Assembly: GCA_002418725.1 (NCBI GenBank)
Contig: DIER01000020.1
Coordinates: 1 to 36,559, forward strand
DNA length: 36,559 nucleotides
Reading direction: 5' to 3'
Origin: Acholeplasmataceae bacterium UBA5769
Lineage (GTDB): Bacteria > Bacillota_I > Bacilli_A > Acholeplasmatales > Acholeplasmataceae
Shown here: in pieces, positions 1-7,876 of the stretch
Numbering within the stretch: the first letter of the stretch is position 1
Layout of the letters: each line of letters opens with the position of its first letter
The notes under the pieces: generated by a model
Told to the model about the DNA's origin: nothing
Seen by the model: only the letters and a program-made list of their open reading frames with translations
Databases searched by the model: none
Program-made: the position numbers and the translations under genes

Positions 1-189
1 AATGATGCGAATGTCCTTTGTATGGGTGGATGGATCATTGCACCGATCATGGGTATTGAGATGACAAAAGCTTTTATTAATACATCATTTACACAAAACT
101 TAGAGGATTGGCGTGCACGTAATCTAGAAAAAGCTAGAACAGTAGTTAAAGAGATCGAACAAGCAAGTTTCCATAAAGAACGGACATAA
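1..189 (+). CDS. sqwI: RpiB/LacAB-family sugar-phosphate isomerase (3' end), probable 4-deoxy-4-sulfoerythrose isomerase
   Basis: Only the last 62 codons are inside the window; the reading frame is open from base 1 to the TAA at 187-189. The fragment opens with NDANVLCMGG, which matches the HNDANVLALG strand near the C-terminus of ribose-5-phosphate isomerase B and LacA/LacB, and continues into the usual C-terminal helix (FINTSFTQNLEDWRARNLEKA). RpiB-type enzymes interconvert aldose and ketose phosphates. Here the next genes are an acylating aldehyde dehydrogenase and a CoA ligase. In the sulfoglycolytic transketolase pathway an RpiB homologue isomerises 4-deoxy-4-sulfoerythrose to the erythrulose between two transketolase steps, and I infer that role from context. 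The sequence alone only supports the RpiB family; an ordinary pentose- or tetrose-phosphate isomerase remains possible. Six bases separate it from the transporter start. Confidence 0.7.
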   Translation, partial: NDANVLCMGGWIIAPIMGIEMTKAFINTSFTQNLEDWRARNLEKARTVVKEIEQASFHKERT

Positions 190-195
190 ACGTTT

Positions 196-1440
196 ATGAC
201 AATTGCGATCATTTCGTTGGTATCGCTCGTTTTAGCGATTGCCATCGGGTTTTGGAAAAACGTAAACGTTGGTCTTATAGCATTGGTATTTTCTCTGATT
301 GTGGGCTATTTTATCGGAGGTATCCCTATTGATACCATCATCTCTTACTGGCCATTAAAACTCTTTTTTACGACATTTGGTGTCACCTTGCTCTTTGGGA
401 TTACGAAATTAAACGGCACCTTACAAAAAGTGTCTAACATGATGATTTATCAAAGTCATGGAAAGACAATATTGATTGTCATTGTTTTTTACTTTCTATC
501 GTTAATTCTTGCATCCATTGGGCCAGGCAATATCTCCACAGGGGCACTTTTGTTACCTATTGGTTTGGCACTAGCTTATCAAGCAAAAATACCGATGAGT
601 CTTATGAGTATCATGATCATAAACGGTGCGATTGCAGGTGGGTTGTCACCCATCGCACCTAATGGGATCGTAGCCTTACAGTTAGCTTTAGAAAATGGGG
701 TAGGCGATTTAGGATTTAGAATCTACCTAACCCACGTGTTAAGTATGACAACGCTATCCATTCTTTTGTTCTTTCTTTTAGGTGGTCTAAAACTTAAAGG
801 AAACCATATTGATATTGAAAAACCCGAAAAGTTGAATAAAGATCAAATCATCACGTTGATCTGTATTGTATTACTCATTGTTTGGGTGATGGTATTTGGT
901 GTGAATGTTGGCTTTGCAAGTATCGTTTTCGCAACTTTCCTGCTCATTTTAAAATCAGCAGATCCACACCATGCCATTCAAAGCGTCGCTTGGACGGCTA
1001 TCACGTTGATCTGTGGAACAGCGGTATTGATTAGTGTCATTAGTGAACTGGGTGGGGTATCACTCCTCACGACATTTTTAGCAAACCTCATGAATAAAGG
1101 GACTGCTATTCCGATCCTTGCACTCTTATCTGGTGTCATGTCGATGTTTTCATCAGCTGTAGGTGTGGTCATGCCAACACTTATTCCAACTGCAGTTGAG
1201 TTATCAGATAAACTTAACCATGTGATATCACCTGCTGTGATTACGATTACGATTGCCATTGGATCCCATTTTGTGACGATCAGTCCATTTTCAACCATGG
1301 GAGCTCTTGCTATTGCGAGTGCACCAGAAGTCGTCGATCGAAAGAAATTGTTTAATCAGTTATTTGCATACGCCTTTGTATCTTTGGCTTTTATTGCCAT
1401 CTTCTTATGGATCTTAGGCTTATTAGGTATTCTAGTCTAA
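196..1440 (+). CDS. MatC/SLC13-like (ion transporter superfamily) membrane carrier, candidate sulfoacetate exporter
   Basis: A 414-residue protein, almost entirely hydrophobic, with about 10-12 predicted membrane segments. The pattern GPGNISTGALLLPIGLALA near residue 110 and a matching re-entrant-like region in the second half (VGVVMPTLIPTAVEL, then SPFSTMGALA) resemble the MatC/dicarboxylate carriers of the ion transporter superfamily. Family members move small organic anions across the cytoplasmic membrane. The gene sits between the RpiB-like isomerase and the acylating dehydrogenase, 6 bases after the former and 16 before the latter, so it is probably co-transcribed. The inferred end product of this operon, sulfoacetate, is a small dianion that must leave the cell, while a separate sugar importer is encoded at 6419. 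I therefore favour export of sulfoacetate over uptake, but direction and substrate are inference. The start has only a weak ribosome site and may be translationally coupled. Confidence 0.72.
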   Translation: MTIAIISLVSLVLAIAIGFWKNVNVGLIALVFSLIVGYFIGGIPIDTIISYWPLKLFFTTFGVTLLFGITKLNGTLQKVSNMMIYQSHGKTILIVIVFYFLSLILASIGPGNISTGALLLPIGLALAYQAKIPMSLMSIMIINGAIAGGLSPIAPNGIVALQLALENGVGDLGFRIYLTHVLSMTTLSILLFFLLGGLKLKGNHIDIEKPEKLNKDQIITLICIVLLIVWVMVFGVNVGFASIVFATFLLILKSADPHHAIQSVAWTAITLICGTAVLISVISELGGVSLLTTFLANLMNKGTAIPILALLSGVMSMFSSAVGVVMPTLIPTAVELSDKLNHVISPAVITITIAIGSHFVTISPFSTMGALAIASAPEVVDRKKLFNQLFAYAFVSLAFIAIFLWILGLLGILV

Positions 1441-1456
1441 AAGGAGTGTTTAAATC

Positions 1457-2857
1457 ATGAATCCAAAAGAAATCATTGAACAGTATGTCCAAAGAGCGAA
1501 ACGCGCACAACAAGAAATCGATCACTATACACAAGAGGAAATCGACCGTTTATGTGTTGCGATTGGCTGGGAAGTCTATTGTGATGAAAACATTGAGAAA
1601 CTTGCCAAACTTGCTGTTGAAGAAACAGGCATGGGCAATGTGGCTGATAAAATCTTAAAACATAAAAATAAAGTCTTAGGTGTCTTAAAAGACATTAAAG
1701 GCGCAAAGTCAGTAGGCTTAATCGAAGTCGATGATGAAAAAAAGATTAAAAAATATGCGAAGCCTGTTGGAGTCGTTGGTGCGCTCACACCTGTGACCAA
1801 TCCTACAGCCACACCTGCAAGTAACGGTATTTCTATTTTGAAGGGAAAAAATGCTGTCATTTTCGCACCACACCCTAAAGCAAAAAACGCGACTAAAATG
1901 GCGGTTGATTTCATGCGTGATGGGTTAAGAAAAGTTGGAGCACCACTTGATCTCATTCAGGTGATTGAAGATCCTTCTTTAGAACTCACCGGAGAATTGA
2001 TGAAACAAGTTAACGTCGTGCTTGCAACAGGTGGTGGACCTATGGTGAAAGCCGCATATTCCTCTGGAACTCCTGCATACGGTGTTGGACCTGGAAACGC
2101 TGTACAAATCATTGCAGAAGACTGTGATGTTTTGGATGCTGCAAGAAAAGTATTCAGCAGTAAATCTTTTGATCATGCAACCTCATGTTCAAGTGAGAAT
2201 TCAGTGATTGTTCATGCAACCATTTATGATACTTTTGTCGATGAACTGATCAAACTTGGCTCATATGTCGTCAAACAGGAAAGAGATCAACTAGAGAAAT
2301 ACATGTGGATCACCAATGCGAAAGGCTATCGTTCCATTAATCCAGCGATTATCGCACAATCAGCCAAAAAAATTGCAGAAGGTGCGAACATTCAAATTCA
2401 TGATGATGTCAAAGTTTTATTGGTTGAAGGTGCAAAAGACATCGAAAAAGACTTTTTCTCACAAGAAAAATTATCACCTGTTCTCACAGTCTTTAAGTAC
2501 CAAACCTTTGAAGAAGGCTATAAGATCTTAGAAAGACTTACCAATAACTATGGTACAGGACATTCCTGTGGGATTCATACATTTAATCAAACATATATCG
2601 AAACCCTAGGCTTACGCATGAAAACCAGTCGTATCATGGTCAATCAAGCACAAGCAGCAGGTAATGGTGGTGCTTTCTTTAACGGTATGCCATCGACGGT
2701 TTCTTTAGGATGTGGTTCATGGGGAGGAAACATTACCTCAGAAAACATCACGTTTAAACATTTCATCAATGTGACATGGGTATCTGAATACTTTACCCCA
2801 CAAAGACCATCAGATGAAGACATTTTTGGTGACTATCTTTTAGAGGTGAAATCATGA
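1457..2857 (+). CDS. sqwD: CoA-acylating aldehyde dehydrogenase, probable sulfoacetaldehyde dehydrogenase (acylating)
   Basis: A 466-residue NAD(P)-dependent acylating aldehyde dehydrogenase. The catalytic Cys is C244 in DHATSCSSENSVIVH; the cofactor region has PVGVVGALTPVTNPTATP near 103-120 and ATGGGPMVKAAYSSG near 190-204; the C-terminal GCGSWGGNITSEN block is typical of the SauS/EutE/AdhE-N group. These enzymes oxidise an aldehyde plus CoA to an acyl-CoA. The next two genes form a CoA ligase that would turn the acyl-CoA into a free acid with ATP formation, and the operon also carries a YihQ-like GH31 enzyme. The aldehyde is therefore most likely sulfoacetaldehyde, giving sulfoacetyl-CoA. 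A strong AAGGAGTG site lies 10 bases before the ATG. The 3' end overlaps the next gene by 4 bases (ATGA). Propionaldehyde, acetaldehyde or succinate semialdehyde would be alternative substrates if the context were misread. Confidence 0.85.
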   Translation: MNPKEIIEQYVQRAKRAQQEIDHYTQEEIDRLCVAIGWEVYCDENIEKLAKLAVEETGMGNVADKILKHKNKVLGVLKDIKGAKSVGLIEVDDEKKIKKYAKPVGVVGALTPVTNPTATPASNGISILKGKNAVIFAPHPKAKNATKMAVDFMRDGLRKVGAPLDLIQVIEDPSLELTGELMKQVNVVLATGGGPMVKAAYSSGTPAYGVGPGNAVQIIAEDCDVLDAARKVFSSKSFDHATSCSSENSVIVHATIYDTFVDELIKLGSYVVKQERDQLEKYMWITNAKGYRSINPAIIAQSAKKIAEGANIQIHDDVKVLLVEGAKDIEKDFFSQEKLSPVLTVFKYQTFEEGYKILERLTNNYGTGHSCGIHTFNQTYIETLGLRMKTSRIMVNQAQAAGNGGAFFNGMPSTVSLGCGSWGGNITSENITFKHFINVTWVSEYFTPQRPSDEDIFGDYLLEVKS

Positions 2858-3975
2858 AGTTATATGAATATCAAGCAAAAATGGTCTTCAACGAACATCA
2901 AATCCCCACACCTAAAAGTTTGTTGATCGCACGAGATGATACCAAAAGTGATGTGTTGAGTATTGGTTTTCCTCAAGTCATCAAAGCACAAGTTTTAAGT
3001 GGTGGTAGAGGCAAAAGAGGATTGATCCAACTCGTAAAAAATGAAGATGAAGCAGCCGTTCAGATCAAACATCTTTTTTCACGTGAACCAGGGATGAAAC
3101 ACCTTTTGGTTGAAGAAGCGGTTCACATTGATAAAGAAATCTATGTTTCAATCACTTTTGATGCACAAAGCGGTAAAGCAATGCTTATCGCAAGCGCTTC
3201 GGGTGGTGTTGAGATTGAAACACTTGCTATAGAACATCCGGAACTCATCTTAAAAGAGTTCATTGATCTACGCTATGGTTTAGCTTCTCATCAAGCTAGA
3301 CATATGGCTTATCAAATGAATCTTTCAGTGAATCAAACCAAACAAATGATTCAGATTTTGATGAATCTCTATGACATCTTTGTGAAATACGATGCAGAAC
3401 TTGTTGAAATCAATCCACTTTTTGCAACAAAAGAAGATATGCTTGTTGCAGGTGATGGAAAAATCATGATTGACGATAACTCTCTTTTTCGTCAACCTCG
3501 TTTTGCACAAACAGAAACAGATTACTCATCAGAAGCTGCGTATGATGCTTCGATTGAAGGCATTCCTTTCATTCAATTCGATGGCGATATTGGTTTAATG
3601 TGCGCAGGTGCAGGATTAACCACAACCGTTTATGATTTAATCCATTACGAAGGTGGAACGGTTGCGAATTATCTTGAGTTTGGGGGACCAAACTATAAAA
3701 AAGCTGTCAAAGCAATGGAAATATGCTTAAAGGTCCCTTCAAAGGTGATTTTGATCGTAACATTTGGCACGATTGCACGTGCGGATGTGATGGCTGAAGG
3801 TATTGTTGAGGCTATCCATAAACTTAAACCAAACCGTCCGATTGTCACATGTATACGTGGAACCAATGAAGCACGTGCGGTAGAACTTTTAAAAGAAGCA
3901 GGTCTTACACCTATGTTTGATACAGAAGAAGCCGTAAGATTAGCTGTTCGTCTTGCAAAGGGGGACACAAAATGA
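2854..3975 (+). CDS. sqwK: ADP-forming acyl-CoA ligase beta subunit (SucC-like), probable sulfoacetate-CoA ligase
   Basis: A 373-residue homologue of succinyl-CoA synthetase beta (E. coli SucC has 388). It begins with the family's LYEYQAK, then the ATP-grasp glycine loop LSGGRGKRG (about 49-57), AELVEINPLF with metal ligands, and DGKIMIDDNSLFRQP. Beta plus alpha subunits make ATP (or GTP) from an acyl-CoA. Two positions differ from E. coli SucC as I recall it: NGAGLAMGTMD is AGAGLTTTVYD here, and the C-terminal IFGGIVRCD loop is TFGTIARAD. Both lie in the C-terminal CoA-ligase half near where acid and phosphohistidine meet, so an altered acid substrate is plausible. The start overlaps the dehydrogenase by 4 bases and has GAGGTGA upstream; the end overlaps the alpha subunit by 4 bases. 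The sulfoacetate assignment is from context; succinate-CoA ligase is the alternative. Confidence 0.83.
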   Translation: MKLYEYQAKMVFNEHQIPTPKSLLIARDDTKSDVLSIGFPQVIKAQVLSGGRGKRGLIQLVKNEDEAAVQIKHLFSREPGMKHLLVEEAVHIDKEIYVSITFDAQSGKAMLIASASGGVEIETLAIEHPELILKEFIDLRYGLASHQARHMAYQMNLSVNQTKQMIQILMNLYDIFVKYDAELVEINPLFATKEDMLVAGDGKIMIDDNSLFRQPRFAQTETDYSSEAAYDASIEGIPFIQFDGDIGLMCAGAGLTTTVYDLIHYEGGTVANYLEFGGPNYKKAVKAMEICLKVPSKVILIVTFGTIARADVMAEGIVEAIHKLKPNRPIVTCIRGTNEARAVELLKEAGLTPMFDTEEAVRLAVRLAKGDTK

Positions 3976-4862
3976 GCATCTTTATTGATAGAGAAACACG
4001 TGTTTGTGTTCAAGGGATTACCGGAAGTGAAGGTAGCTTTTGGACAAAACATATGATGGATTTAGGAACGAACGTTTTATGTGGTGTTACACCTGGAAAA
4101 GAAGGTCAAATGGTTGAGGGTGTTCCTGTATATCATTCTTTAAAAAATGCGTTAATGCATCATAAAATTGATGCGACTATGCTCTTTGTGCCACCTAAGA
4201 TGACAAAAGATGCTGTGTTTGAAGCACTTGATGCAGGGATAAAAAAGATTGTGACCATTGCAGATGGTATTCCACTCCATGACATGTTACTGATCAGACA
4301 GCGTGCTTTAGAAGAACATGCCTTTGTTGTTGGTGGGAATACATCAGGTGTCATCTCACCTAAATTAGCCATGATGGGAAGCTTTCCCCACTGGATTGAA
4401 CGTGTTTATAAAAAAGGCTCCATTGGTGTCATGACGCGTAGTGGTTCTTTAACCAACGAAGTGACAGCGATGATTGTTGAAGCGGGTTATGGTGTATCTT
4501 CACTGATTGGTGTTGGCGGAGATCCTGTTCCTGGAGCAAGATTTGCTGAGTTTTTATCATTATATGAAAAAGATGATGAAACGAAAGCTGTTGTTATTAT
4601 TGGTGAACTTGGTGGAACAATGGAAGAAGAAGTTGCGGAAGCGATGATGCATGGTATATTCACGAAACCACTGGTTGCATTCTTAGGCGGTAGAACAGCA
4701 CCTAAAGGACAAAAAATGGGACATGCTGGAGCGATTGTTACCGGAGGAAAAGGATCTGTAGAAAATAAAATCATGATGCTTGAGAAGGCGGGAGCTAAAG
4801 TTGCTGATCGTCCTTCTAAAGTAGGTATTCTTTTAGCGGAGTTAGGTGTTCGAAAAGATTGA
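3972..4862 (+). CDS. sqwL: ADP-forming acyl-CoA ligase alpha subunit (SucD-like), probable sulfoacetate-CoA ligase
   Basis: A 296-residue homologue of succinyl-CoA synthetase alpha (E. coli SucD has 289). It shows the Rossmann CoA-binding start (QGITGSEGSF at about 14-23), GVTPGK at 38-43, the RSGSLTNE block at 156-163, GVGGDPVPG at 180-188, and the phosphohistidine loop MGHAGAIV with H251. The usual GPNCPGVITP loop of SucD is GGNTSGVISP here (121-130), losing both prolines of the GPNxPG signature, which is rare for true succinyl-CoA synthetases as far as I know. With the beta subunit it should convert acyl-CoA, ADP and phosphate to free acid, CoA and ATP. In this operon that acid is inferred to be sulfoacetate. 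It ends in TGA and is followed by a separate promoter for the regulators. Confidence 0.83.
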   Translation: MSIFIDRETRVCVQGITGSEGSFWTKHMMDLGTNVLCGVTPGKEGQMVEGVPVYHSLKNALMHHKIDATMLFVPPKMTKDAVFEALDAGIKKIVTIADGIPLHDMLLIRQRALEEHAFVVGGNTSGVISPKLAMMGSFPHWIERVYKKGSIGVMTRSGSLTNEVTAMIVEAGYGVSSLIGVGGDPVPGARFAEFLSLYEKDDETKAVVIIGELGGTMEEEVAEAMMHGIFTKPLVAFLGGRTAPKGQKMGHAGAIVTGGKGSVENKIMMLEKAGAKVADRPSKVGILLAELGVRKD

Positions 4863-4891
4863 TTCACTTTTCGTCATAACTATGTTATGAT
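4863..4891 (+). promoter_or_regulatory. Promoter of the GntR-GntR-transporter-GH31 unit
   Basis: TTCACT at 4863-4868 and TATGAT at 4886-4891 are separated by 17 bases, a reasonable sigma-A promoter. It lies directly after the stop of the CoA ligase alpha gene and 36 bases before the first GntR start, so the regulators and downstream genes can be transcribed separately from the enzyme genes. An AAGGAGGA ribosome site follows at 4910-4917. Confidence 0.5.
4875..4889. promoter_or_regulatory. 15-bp palindromic operator candidate
   Basis: CATAACTATGTTATG is a perfect inverted repeat (6-bp arms, 3-bp centre) that overlaps the -10 box of the promoter in front of the first GntR gene. GntR-family dimers bind short palindromes of this size and usually autoregulate, so this is the natural operator candidate. 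Binding is inference. Confidence 0.45.
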
Positions 4892-4926
4892 GAGACTAAG
4901 CTCAATGACAAGGAGGATGTACTTCC

Positions 4927-5658
4927 ATGGATTACATTTTCATTGACAAAACCGTTAAAACATCCATCTATAAACAGATTGCTTCTTCCATTAAAGATGC
5001 TATCGATGGAGGTAGATTGACCTATAACGATAGACTACCTACGGAAAAAGAAATCTGTGAGGTTTTTGATGTCAGTCAGACCGCAGTTAAAATGGCGTAT
5101 CAACAACTCATTGATCAAGCGATGATTAAGCGCATTAAAGGTAAAGGAACATTTGTGACCAACCGTAGCTTATATCATCAAGATTTAATGAACGTCTATC
5201 ATTTTGAGTTTCAACCTGAAAACGAAATTAAAGACATTATGTTCGCCTGTGTGGATGATGAATACATCATCAACCGCATGTTAAAAATGGAAAAAGAAGA
5301 TACTTTTTTTGTGATTCATCGCATTGTGAAATCACATCAAGCACCACTTCTTTATCAACATATTTATTTGCCTGAAAAAATGTATCCTAAGTTAAAGAAA
5401 AAATACACCCCAAACACAGGTGTATTTTCGCTTATCCAAGATCTTTATCCATACAAGATTCACCACATCCAAAACACGTTTTCACCTGCGATTGCTTCTT
5501 CAGCAGAAGCACAACTCCTACATATACTCCCAGGTGAAGCCATTTATCTTATCCGTAGTCAAATCTTTGATTCAGAAGAGCGTGTCATGGGGTATATTGT
5601 GAATTATTTTCCTGGAGAATTTTCTTCATTTGAGGTGACTGTCCATGCAAAACCATAA
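4927..5658 (+). CDS. GntR/HutC-type transcriptional regulator with UTRA domain (first of a pair)
   Basis: A 243-residue protein with an N-terminal winged helix (about 1-70) of canonical GntR form: LPTEKEICEVFDVSQTAVKM, then IKRIKGKGTFVTNRS as the wing. The C-terminal UTRA ligand domain (about 85-240) has the usual FFVIHRIVKSHQAPLLYQHIYLP stretch. HutC-type regulators repress sugar operons until an effector, often a sugar phosphate, binds the UTRA domain. Position inside the operon suggests control of the surrounding catabolic genes, with a sulfosugar phosphate such as 6-deoxy-6-sulfofructose derivatives as a possible effector. Its 3' end overlaps the second GntR gene by 14 bases. The own promoter at 4863 carries a palindrome. 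Confidence 0.88.
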   Translation: MDYIFIDKTVKTSIYKQIASSIKDAIDGGRLTYNDRLPTEKEICEVFDVSQTAVKMAYQQLIDQAMIKRIKGKGTFVTNRSLYHQDLMNVYHFEFQPENEIKDIMFACVDDEYIINRMLKMEKEDTFFVIHRIVKSHQAPLLYQHIYLPEKMYPKLKKKYTPNTGVFSLIQDLYPYKIHHIQNTFSPAIASSAEAQLLHILPGEAIYLIRSQIFDSEERVMGYIVNYFPGEFSSFEVTVHAKP

Positions 5659-6409
5659 AGCCTTTGAACTCATTTCGATTGATAGACGTGAAAAAAGACC
5701 CTATGATTTACAGATTAAAGATCGTATTAAAGCACTGATCTTAGATCGAACCTTTTATTATCAAGATTTACTTCCAGAACCAGAGGAGTTGGCTATGGCA
5801 CTTCATCTTGAAAGTGATATAGCTATCCTCGCTTATAAACATTTAATCAAAGAAAGTTTTATTAAGAAAACCGAACGAGGTTATGAGATTGCGTATTTGG
5901 AACTCACCAATTACTTTTTCGAACGAAATGTAGCGATTTATGATGCCATCCTTGCGTTAGGACTTACACCATCGATTGAATGTGTGACCAAAAAAATCGT
6001 GACACTGACAGATGAGAAGGCAAAGGAACTCGGTTTTAGTCAAGCCAGAACATTTCTTTATATCAATCGCATATATAAAGGCAATCAGAGACCTTTGATT
6101 ATTTTAGAAAACTATCTTCCGATGAATATATTTCCTGACATTGATCAAGCGTTGACAGGTGTAGAACCCTTAAATGACTTTATTTTTAAACACTATGGTC
6201 TTTATGCAAAAGAGTCACACCGTATTACAAAAGCAGTCAATCTGCCTTCTCATATTGCTAAATATCTGAACGAACCCGCAGGTTCACCTTCGATTTCATC
6301 AACCAATCATGTGTATGATCAGTATAAAAGGTTGATCGATTTTGGACAAAGTCATTCAACGAGCAGTTATTATTTTCAATCCATGATGCATGGGAATCCA
6401 GTAAAATAA
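5645..6409 (+). CDS. Second GntR-like regulator with UTRA domain and divergent helix-turn-helix
   Basis: A 254-residue protein with the same layout as its neighbour: GntR-like winged helix (about 15-80) then a UTRA domain (about 95-250). The helix-turn-helix is off-consensus: LPEPEELAMALHLESDIAIL replaces the usual LPSERELAERFGVSRTTVRR pattern, and the wing lacks the GKGTFV signature (KKTERGYEIA). The UTRA half looks intact (FLYINRIYKGNQRPLIILENYLP). It may bind a different site, bind DNA weakly, or act as a heterodimer partner for the first regulator. The 14-base overlap and the GAGGTGA site inside the upstream gene imply coupled translation and a fixed ratio of the two proteins. The transporter gene starts 9 bases later. 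Confidence 0.8.
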   Translation: MQNHKAFELISIDRREKRPYDLQIKDRIKALILDRTFYYQDLLPEPEELAMALHLESDIAILAYKHLIKESFIKKTERGYEIAYLELTNYFFERNVAIYDAILALGLTPSIECVTKKIVTLTDEKAKELGFSQARTFLYINRIYKGNQRPLIILENYLPMNIFPDIDQALTGVEPLNDFIFKHYGLYAKESHRITKAVNLPSHIAKYLNEPAGSPSISSTNHVYDQYKRLIDFGQSHSTSSYYFQSMMHGNPVK

Positions 6410-6418
6410 GGAGTTTTT

Positions 6419-7876
6419 ATGAAACCGATAGAAAAACGACTTTCTTCAAAATTAGCCTATGGTGCTGCAGACATGTTTGGTGGGGGAACATTTCTGATTA
6501 TCTCCATCTTTTATTTAACGTTTTTAACGCGTTTAGGTATTCCTGCTATCTTAGCAGGTACCATTCCATTGATTGGTAAGATATGGGATGCGATTTCAGA
6601 TCCCTTGATGGGATCAATTGTTGATCGTACAAAAAGTCGTTTTGGGTCTAAACGTTTCTATCTTTTGATGGGAAGTTTCATAGGGTCCATCACATTTATC
6701 TTGCTCTGGGTATCCATTAGTGGACCAATCTTTTGGACATATCTGTTTTATTTGGTCACGTTCTTAATGTTTTCAACAGGGTTTACGATTGTCATGATTC
6801 CTTATAATGCATTACTTCCTGAAATGATTGATGACTACCACCTAAGAGGACAATATACGGGTATTCGTATGATATTCTCAGCAGCATCAGCCATCATTGC
6901 AGGATTACTTCCAAACATGATTATCTCCTCTTTTGGTGCTAGTGATGCATCGCGAGGTTACTTAATTATGGGGGTCTTGTTTGGTGTCATCTTCTTTATT
7001 TCTATTTTGATCACATTCTTGAAAACATGGGAAAAACAAAACGATAACATCACAGCAACGTTTTCATTTAAAACATTTGTTAAAGAATCTGGATCCGTTT
7101 ATAAAAATAAATCTTTCCGTTACTTTTTAGGAATCTTTTTGTTAGGACAAGGTTCAGCGGATTTTGTGATGATTTTATTCATTTATTTCTTGCGAGATGT
7201 TTTAGGTCAACAAAATCAATACACCTTTGTGATGGCAGGGGTTTTAGGTTCTCAAATCTTAGCGATGTTTTTATTTCAGTTTATTCTATCAAAGACATCC
7301 AAAAGAGTACCCATTTTGTATGGGTTTCCCATTCGCATCATCGCCACTCTATCGATGCTTTTCTTTGCATATCAAGGGGCTCCCATATTACCTATTTTCA
7401 TCGCTTCCTTTGTTTCAGGTTTTGGAACGGCAGCATCTTCAGTAACAGCATTTGCAATCTTACCTGACTTGACCGATGTCGATGAACTTATCTCAGGAGA
7501 AAGACGTCCTGGAGTGTATTCAGGCATGGCAACCTTCACAAGAAAGATTGCTAACGGGTTAGCGTTTGGTGTCGTGGGTATTTTGTTAACGTTGATTGGT
7601 TATGATGAAGTGATTGAAAATATGGGCGGTATGCAAAGTGTAACGACCATTGAAGGTATTAAGTTTGCTTTCGTTTTATTGCCGACACTTCTCATGATTG
7701 GAGCGCTTTGGGTAACCTATAAGTATCCACTCAACAAACAAGAGTTTGATGTGATCAAACAAGAGATTAACCGAAGAAAAGGTCTTGATCAAACCTTGAC
7801 TACAGAAGAAGAAAAACATATTTGCGAACGTGTTACAGGTTATGCTTATGACCAATTATGGAGAAAAAGAGGATGA
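6419..7876 (+). CDS. GPH-family (MFS) sugar:cation symporter, probable sulfoquinovose(-glyceride) importer
   Basis: A 485-residue protein with about 12 membrane segments and the glycoside-pentoside-hexuronide family signature: KLAYGAADMFGG near the N-terminus, GKIWDAISDPLMGSIVDRTKSRFGSKR at about 50-76 (split here only for description), and MIPYNALLPEM near 125. Family members such as MelB and E. coli YihO/YihP bring glycosides in with Na+ or H+. It is followed with a 4-base ATGA overlap by the GH31 enzyme, the same pairing as importer and sulfoquinovosidase in E. coli yih. The likely cargo is sulfoquinovose or its glyceryl glycoside, by context. A TAAGGAG ribosome site precedes the ATG. Confidence 0.82.
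   Translation: MKPIEKRLSSKLAYGAADMFGGGTFLIISIFYLTFLTRLGIPAILAGTIPLIGKIWDAISDPLMGSIVDRTKSRFGSKRFYLLMGSFIGSITFILLWVSISGPIFWTYLFYLVTFLMFSTGFTIVMIPYNALLPEMIDDYHLRGQYTGIRMIFSAASAIIAGLLPNMIISSFGASDASRGYLIMGVLFGVIFFISILITFLKTWEKQNDNITATFSFKTFVKESGSVYKNKSFRYFLGIFLLGQGSADFVMILFIYFLRDVLGQQNQYTFVMAGVLGSQILAMFLFQFILSKTSKRVPILYGFPIRIIATLSMLFFAYQGAPILPIFIASFVSGFGTAASSVTAFAILPDLTDVDELISGERRPGVYSGMATFTRKIANGLAFGVVGILLTLIGYDEVIENMGGMQSVTTIEGIKFAFVLLPTLLMIGALWVTYKYPLNKQEFDVIKQEINRRKGLDQTLTTEEEKHICERVTGYAYDQLWRKRG

Noticed and set aside
2854..4862. Reading the SucCD-like genes as TCA-cycle succinyl-CoA synthetase
   Set aside because: No other TCA gene is nearby, they overlap an acylating aldehyde dehydrogenase gene, and conserved active-site loops differ from SucCD.
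7858..7872. Earlier ATG for the GH31 enzyme
   Set aside because: The ATG at 7873 has a ribosome site and the common 4-base ATGA overlap with the transporter gene.
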